Assembly: GCF_008065115.1 (NCBI RefSeq)
Contig: NZ_CP042913.1
Location: forward strand, 5,405,257-5,469,256
DNA: 64,000 nt
Direction: 5' to 3'
Source: Bythopirellula goksoeyrii
GTDB taxonomy: Bacteria > Planctomycetota > Planctomycetia > Pirellulales > Lacipirellulaceae
How positions within the stretch are numbered: position 1 is the first letter of the stretch; each line of letters opens with the position of its first letter. The translations under genes were made by a program, and so were the position numbers. The notes under the pieces were generated by a model. It was not told where the DNA came from. It saw only the letters and a list, made by a program, of their open reading frames with translations, and ran no database searches. Shown here in pieces: positions 60,145 to 64,000 of the stretch.

Positions 60145-60236
60145 AGAATAGAACGCAGATGAACGCCGATTTAACTGAATTACGCGGATCTATTAAATCT
60201 GCGGTGATCGGCTAAATCCGCATTCTTCCGCGGACC
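60145..60236. repeat. R3-type long hairpin upstream of the P-type ATPase gene
   Basis: Left arm AGAATAGAACGCAGATGAAC with CGCCGATTTAACTGAATTACG; right arm GGTGATCGGCTAAATCCGCA and TTCTTCCGCGGA. It resembles the hairpins at 21114 and 46583. Confidence 0.7.
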
Positions 60237-60266
60237 CTTGCTTCACTCCGGTTCTTTCATTTTTCA

Positions 60267-62477
60267 ATGCTTAATTCATCAAACAACACACCAACTACCG
60301 ACTCCTCCGCAGACATTCGTCTGCGGATCACCGGCATGGATTGCGCCGAAGAGGTAACGCTTCTTAAACGCGAGTTGGGGCCTTTGGTTGGTGACACGGA
60401 TCGACTCCAGTTCGACATCTTCAATCGCAAGCTGACGATTCGTCAAGGAACCCCCACGGTTTCGCCAGATGCAATGATCGCGGCTGTCACCAAGACTGGC
60501 ATGAACGCCGAGACGTGGAATGATGAACCGACGGGAGCTGGTGATGGCCACGATCACGCCAGCCGGTCGCGCACTATTCTTACGGTTTTTTCGGGAGTAT
60601 TCGGCTTAGGCGGTCTGTTAACACACGCCTGGCTGGAGGGTGGGTTTACCAACGCCCTCGGCTCTGAAGGGATGGGACTTAACACGAGTGTTCCGCTGCC
60701 AGCTATTGCACTTTACGTGGCTGGAATCATAGCGGGGGTTTGGTATGTCGCCCCGCGCGCCCTGCATTCGGCCAAGCGGATGATGCCGGACATGAATCTG
60801 CTGATGTTCATCGCCGTCTGCGGGGCCGCCTTGATTGGGGAGTGGTTCGAAGCGGTAACCGTCTCGTTCCTCTTTTCGCTCTCGCTGCTCTTGGAATCAT
60901 GGAGCGTTGGCAGAGCACGGCGAGCGATTGCCGCCTTGATGGATCTCGCTCCGGTCCAGGCCCGCGTACGTAATGAACAAGGAAACGACATTGAAGTCAC
61001 CCCCAACGAAGTCGCCATTGGACAACTGTTCTATGTACGTCCCGGCGAAAAGATCCCGTTGGACGGCACTATCCAAGCCGGCTTTTCTGCGGTCAACCAG
61101 GCACCGATCACCGGCGAAAGTGCACCGCTGACCAAAGGGCCAGACGATCAAGTCTTTGCCGGCACGATCAACGGTGATGGCTCTCTGGAAGTTGCCTGCA
61201 CCAAACCAGCCAACGACACCACTCTGGCCCACATCATTCAGTTGGTCGAGGAAGCTCAATCGAATCGTGCCCCTTCCGAGCAATGGGTTGAGAAATTCGC
61301 CCGTTACTACACGCCAATCGTCATGCTAATGGCGGCGCTCGTCATGATTGTGCCGCCACTATTTTTTGGCGGTGAGTGGAGCGATTGGTTTTATCGCTCC
61401 CTAGTCCTCTTGGTCATTGCCTGCCCTTGTGCGTTGGTCATCTCAACGCCGGTGAGTATCGTATCTGCTTTGACCTCCGCTGCACGCAACGGTGTATTGG
61501 TCAAAGGGGGTGTCTTCATGGAGGCCCCCGCGCACCTCAAGGCCATCGCTATGGACAAGACGGGAACCTTGACCGAAGGAAAACCCACGGTCGTGGATAT
61601 CGTGCCACTGGGCGAACACGACGAGGAAGAACTCCTCATTCGAGCGGCTTCCTTGGAAACACAGAGTGACCACCCGCTGGCAAGGGCAATCGTCGAGGCC
61701 GCTAACGAACGAAATGTGCAACTGATGCCTGTTGCTGATTTTCAGATCATCCAGGGCAAAGGTGCCCAAGGAATTTTGAACCATAGGCAGTACTGGATTG
61801 GTTCGCATCGCTACTTGGAAGAACGCGATCAAGAGACGCCTGAAGTTCACGAACAACTCGAAGCAATGCAGCAAGCGGGGCGATCGGTCGTCGTCATCGG
61901 CAACGACAACCATGTTTGCGGATTCATCACTTTGGCAGACACACTGCGACCTTCAGTAAAGCAAACCCTAAAAGACTTGCACTCCACCGGCATTGAGCAC
62001 GTTGTAATGCTCACTGGCGACAACCACGGCACAGCCGAAGCAATTGCCTCGGAAGCCGGCATCGATGAAGTCCATGCTGAGCTTTTGCCCGAGGACAAAG
62101 TAGACCTCGTCGGCAAGTTAGTCGACAAATATGGCCACGTCGCGATGGTTGGTGACGGCGTGAACGACGCCCCGGCATTGGCCCGCGCGTCGCTTGGCAT
62201 CGCCATGGGCGCTGCCGGCAGCGACGCCGCCATTGAGACGGCCGACATCGCCCTCTTGGCCGACAACCTCACCAAACTCCCGTGGCTGATCAAGCACTCA
62301 AAAAAGACACTTGGAATTATTCACCAAAACATCGGTTGCTCACTCGCGGTCAAAGCGATCTTCATGATCCTCACGTTTGTTGGATTCGCTTCCCTGTGGG
62401 CCGCCATTGCTGCGGACATGGGTGCCTCACTTTTGGTGATAGCCAATGGACTCCGTTTGCTGAGAGATCACGATTAA
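60267..62477 (+). CDS. heavy-metal-translocating P-type ATPase (Zn/Cd/Pb type)
   Basis: A 736-aa metal efflux pump. An N-terminal HMA-like domain has GMDCAEEVTLLKREL, with a single Cys and Glu instead of CxxC, typical of Zn/Cd transporters. The transport-site motif CPC is in VIACPCALVISTPV and the phosphorylation site is DKTGTLTEGKP; other conserved blocks are SDHPLARAIVEAA, MLTGDN and MVGDGVNDAPALA. A His-rich linker (GDGHDHASRS) lies after the HMA domain. Export of Zn, Cd or Pb is likely; copper is less so because the GMTCxxC motif is absent. Confidence 0.92.
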   Translation: MLNSSNNTPTTDSSADIRLRITGMDCAEEVTLLKRELGPLVGDTDRLQFDIFNRKLTIRQGTPTVSPDAMIAAVTKTGMNAETWNDEPTGAGDGHDHASRSRTILTVFSGVFGLGGLLTHAWLEGGFTNALGSEGMGLNTSVPLPAIALYVAGIIAGVWYVAPRALHSAKRMMPDMNLLMFIAVCGAALIGEWFEAVTVSFLFSLSLLLESWSVGRARRAIAALMDLAPVQARVRNEQGNDIEVTPNEVAIGQLFYVRPGEKIPLDGTIQAGFSAVNQAPITGESAPLTKGPDDQVFAGTINGDGSLEVACTKPANDTTLAHIIQLVEEAQSNRAPSEQWVEKFARYYTPIVMLMAALVMIVPPLFFGGEWSDWFYRSLVLLVIACPCALVISTPVSIVSALTSAARNGVLVKGGVFMEAPAHLKAIAMDKTGTLTEGKPTVVDIVPLGEHDEEELLIRAASLETQSDHPLARAIVEAANERNVQLMPVADFQIIQGKGAQGILNHRQYWIGSHRYLEERDQETPEVHEQLEAMQQAGRSVVVIGNDNHVCGFITLADTLRPSVKQTLKDLHSTGIEHVVMLTGDNHGTAEAIASEAGIDEVHAELLPEDKVDLVGKLVDKYGHVAMVGDGVNDAPALARASLGIAMGAAGSDAAIETADIALLADNLTKLPWLIKHSKKTLGIIHQNIGCSLAVKAIFMILTFVGFASLWAAIAADMGASLLVIANGLRLLRDHD

Positions 62478-62530
62478 TGCATAGAAAGCACCCTACCTCA
62501 GCCGAAGATTAGAAAGAGGGGGAGTCAAGG

Positions 62531-63955
62531 ATGGCTCGAATCAACAGAAGTTCGATATGGTTGCTGGCACTGCTGGCTGGCTGCGCGTCTGCGCCCAGCG
62601 AACCGATTGTGCTACCCGCTGTTTCTACGCTCCCGACGGAAGCCACGCTGGCTGTTGAAGGGAGCCCTATCAAGCAGGTTGACTATACCGAGGACCAACC
62701 CGAGGTTCAGCAACCCACCGCGCTGCTGTCAGAGACGACCCCCGAATTACTAGCCACTCCTCTTGGGGAAGAGTTCAATCAAGACGGCTTGTCAGTTGAA
62801 GCAATCGAACAGCTAGCACTCGCCAACAATCCTGCGGTCGGCCTAGCGTCGGCCAAGGTCCGTGCCTTGCGAGGCAAGTATGTGCAGGCGGGGCTTCCTC
62901 CTAATCCCACTGTTGGGTATTCAGCCAGTGAAATCGGCCAAGATGGCCGTGCCGGCCAACAAGGTGGTTATGCAGGTCAGGAGTTCATTACTGCCGGGAA
63001 GCTCGACAAGAACCGCGCCATCGTGGCCGCAGAAATTGATAAAGCAGAGTCTGTATTGCGCGCTACTCGACGTCGAGTCCTTACCGATGTCCGGCGTAGT
63101 TACTACCGGGCACTGGTAGCCCAACAACGCATAGAGACCGCTGATACACTGCTCCATGCTACCGGCGAAGCTGTCAAGGCATCGCAGAACCTCTTAGACG
63201 CTGAGGAGATCCCACTTGCAGGGCTCCTGCAAACGGAAGTCGAGCAGCAAAATGCCCAGATCGTACACCGCATTGCCGAGAACGAACTCACTGCCGCCTG
63301 GCAACAACTTTCTGCCGTCGTTGGCGATCTGGATCTGCCCCCCCAAAAACTCGCCGGTGATCCCAAGGTCTTGCCGAGTGAAATTGAGTGGGATGAAACC
63401 CTCTCGCGCATCACGACTTTGAGCCCCGAAATGGCAGCCGCTTTCGCCGAACTCTCACGATCTCGACGGGCGCTCACGCGTGCCTATGTCGAACCGGTTC
63501 CTGATATCAACACGCAATTCACGGTCCAGTACGACAATAGCACCGACTACACCATCGCCGGCATTCAAACCACAATTCCTTTGCCTATCTGGAACAAGAA
63601 CCAAGGTGGCATTCGACAAGCCCAGGCGGAAATCAGTGTCGCCTCGCAAAACATCGACCGCGTAGCACTGGACCTAAAAAACCGCCTCGCAACAACTTTT
63701 CGTGAATACGCCAACGCCAGAGCCCAAGCGGAAACCTATGCCAACGAGATACTACCGCGAGCTAAGCAGACGTTTGATCTCGTACAACGTGGTTACTCCC
63801 TAGGAGAAGTCGGCTACCTCGATTCGCTCACTGCGCAGAAGACTCTCATGCAGACGAATCTCGCCTACCTCGACGCCCTCGGATCGCTCTGGCAAAGCTA
63901 CATGAAAATCGATGGGTTGCTTCTTGAAGGAAGCCTTGTGCAAACCCCAGAATAA
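62531..63955 (+). CDS. TolC/CzcC-like outer-membrane efflux lipoprotein
   Basis: A 474-aa outer-membrane channel protein. A lipobox (LLALLAGCAS) suggests lipid attachment. After a Pro/Thr-rich linker, two outer-membrane-efflux repeats follow. One covers AIEQLALANNPAVGLASAKV and LPPNPTVGYSASEIGQDG; the second covers LSRSRRALTRAYVEPVPDIN and IPLPIWNKNQGGIRQAQAEI. This is the CzcC/NodT type rather than classical TolC. It would complete the tripartite exporter made by the upstream adaptor, permeases and ATPase. It ends 45 bp before the window edge. Confidence 0.9.
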   Translation: MARINRSSIWLLALLAGCASAPSEPIVLPAVSTLPTEATLAVEGSPIKQVDYTEDQPEVQQPTALLSETTPELLATPLGEEFNQDGLSVEAIEQLALANNPAVGLASAKVRALRGKYVQAGLPPNPTVGYSASEIGQDGRAGQQGGYAGQEFITAGKLDKNRAIVAAEIDKAESVLRATRRRVLTDVRRSYYRALVAQQRIETADTLLHATGEAVKASQNLLDAEEIPLAGLLQTEVEQQNAQIVHRIAENELTAAWQQLSAVVGDLDLPPQKLAGDPKVLPSEIEWDETLSRITTLSPEMAAAFAELSRSRRALTRAYVEPVPDINTQFTVQYDNSTDYTIAGIQTTIPLPIWNKNQGGIRQAQAEISVASQNIDRVALDLKNRLATTFREYANARAQAETYANEILPRAKQTFDLVQRGYSLGEVGYLDSLTAQKTLMQTNLAYLDALGSLWQSYMKIDGLLLEGSLVQTPE

Positions 63956-64000
63956 TCCCTGCTCCCCTCCAGGCGATCGCAACTAAGTCGGGTAGACAAG

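Overview
The window looks like a chromosome segment of a planctomycete, most likely of the Pirellulales/Lacipirellulaceae type. This is inferred from gene content. Indicators are an exported sulfatase with a C-terminal accessory domain, a GH25 lysozyme ending in the Ca-binding 'DFDGDGDVDG' motif plus a VPE-type sorting tail, a planctomycete-style ECF sigma factor, a XylR-type AraC regulator with a periplasmic-binding-like sensor, a lysine-rich histone-H1-like protein, a long MoxR/Bat operon, and many families of long intergenic hairpins. No rRNA, tRNA or CRISPR array was recognised.

Layout. 0-7 kb: ECF sigma factor, an exported methyltransferase coupled to an amino-acid permease, a sulfatase flanked by 124-bp direct repeats, and a GH25 lysozyme. 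7-11 kb is accessory and decayed: a RelE-type toxin cut by an in-frame stop, a HigB fragment, the tail of a transposase between inverted hairpins, and small unknown or kinase-like genes. 11.3-21 kb is a peptidoglycan amino-sugar (MurNAc) catabolic island: anmK, murK, murQ, an SSS symporter, an AmpC-NamZ fusion, a XylR-like regulator and a second, degenerate anmK-like gene. 21-23.6 kb: repeats, a zinc-ribbon pseudokinase and a small conserved gene. 23.9-33.2 kb: moxR-DUF58-batA-batB-batC-batD/E operon with overlapping genes. 33.3-37 kb: histone-like gene, TVP38-family membrane protein coupled to an acyl-CoA synthetase, and a GxxExxY protein beside long hairpins. 38-41.7 kb: a membrane-anchored GltS-like FMN protein and an HPPD-like VOC protein, separated by repeats. 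41.8-48.2 kb: one respiratory operon encoding a caa3-type oxidase (CoxB with cytochrome c, CoxA-CoxC fusion), CtaG, a small membrane protein, Rieske protein and cytochrome b with a fused cytochrome c. 48.4-54 kb: malic enzyme, a pyruvate decarboxylase, NDH-2 and a DUF3124 protein. 54.3-64 kb: a probable metal export locus with a Cys/His-rich exported protein, lipoprotein, two FtsX-like permeases, adaptor, ATPase, a Zn/Cd-type P-ATPase and a TolC-like lipoprotein.

How the genes work together. The MurNAc island makes a complete route: exo-release by NamZ, sodium-coupled uptake, phosphorylation by MurK/AnmK, and ether cleavage by MurQ to GlcNAc-6-P. The respiratory operon encodes both the bc and oxidase complexes with covalently attached cytochrome c domains, which suggests a supercomplex without a soluble carrier. 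NDH-2 could feed quinol into it. Malic enzyme plus pyruvate decarboxylase suggests a malate-to-acetaldehyde branch.

All assignments come from reading motifs and gene order; no database search was run. Intergenic regions are unusually rich in palindromic repeats, here grouped as R1-R7.
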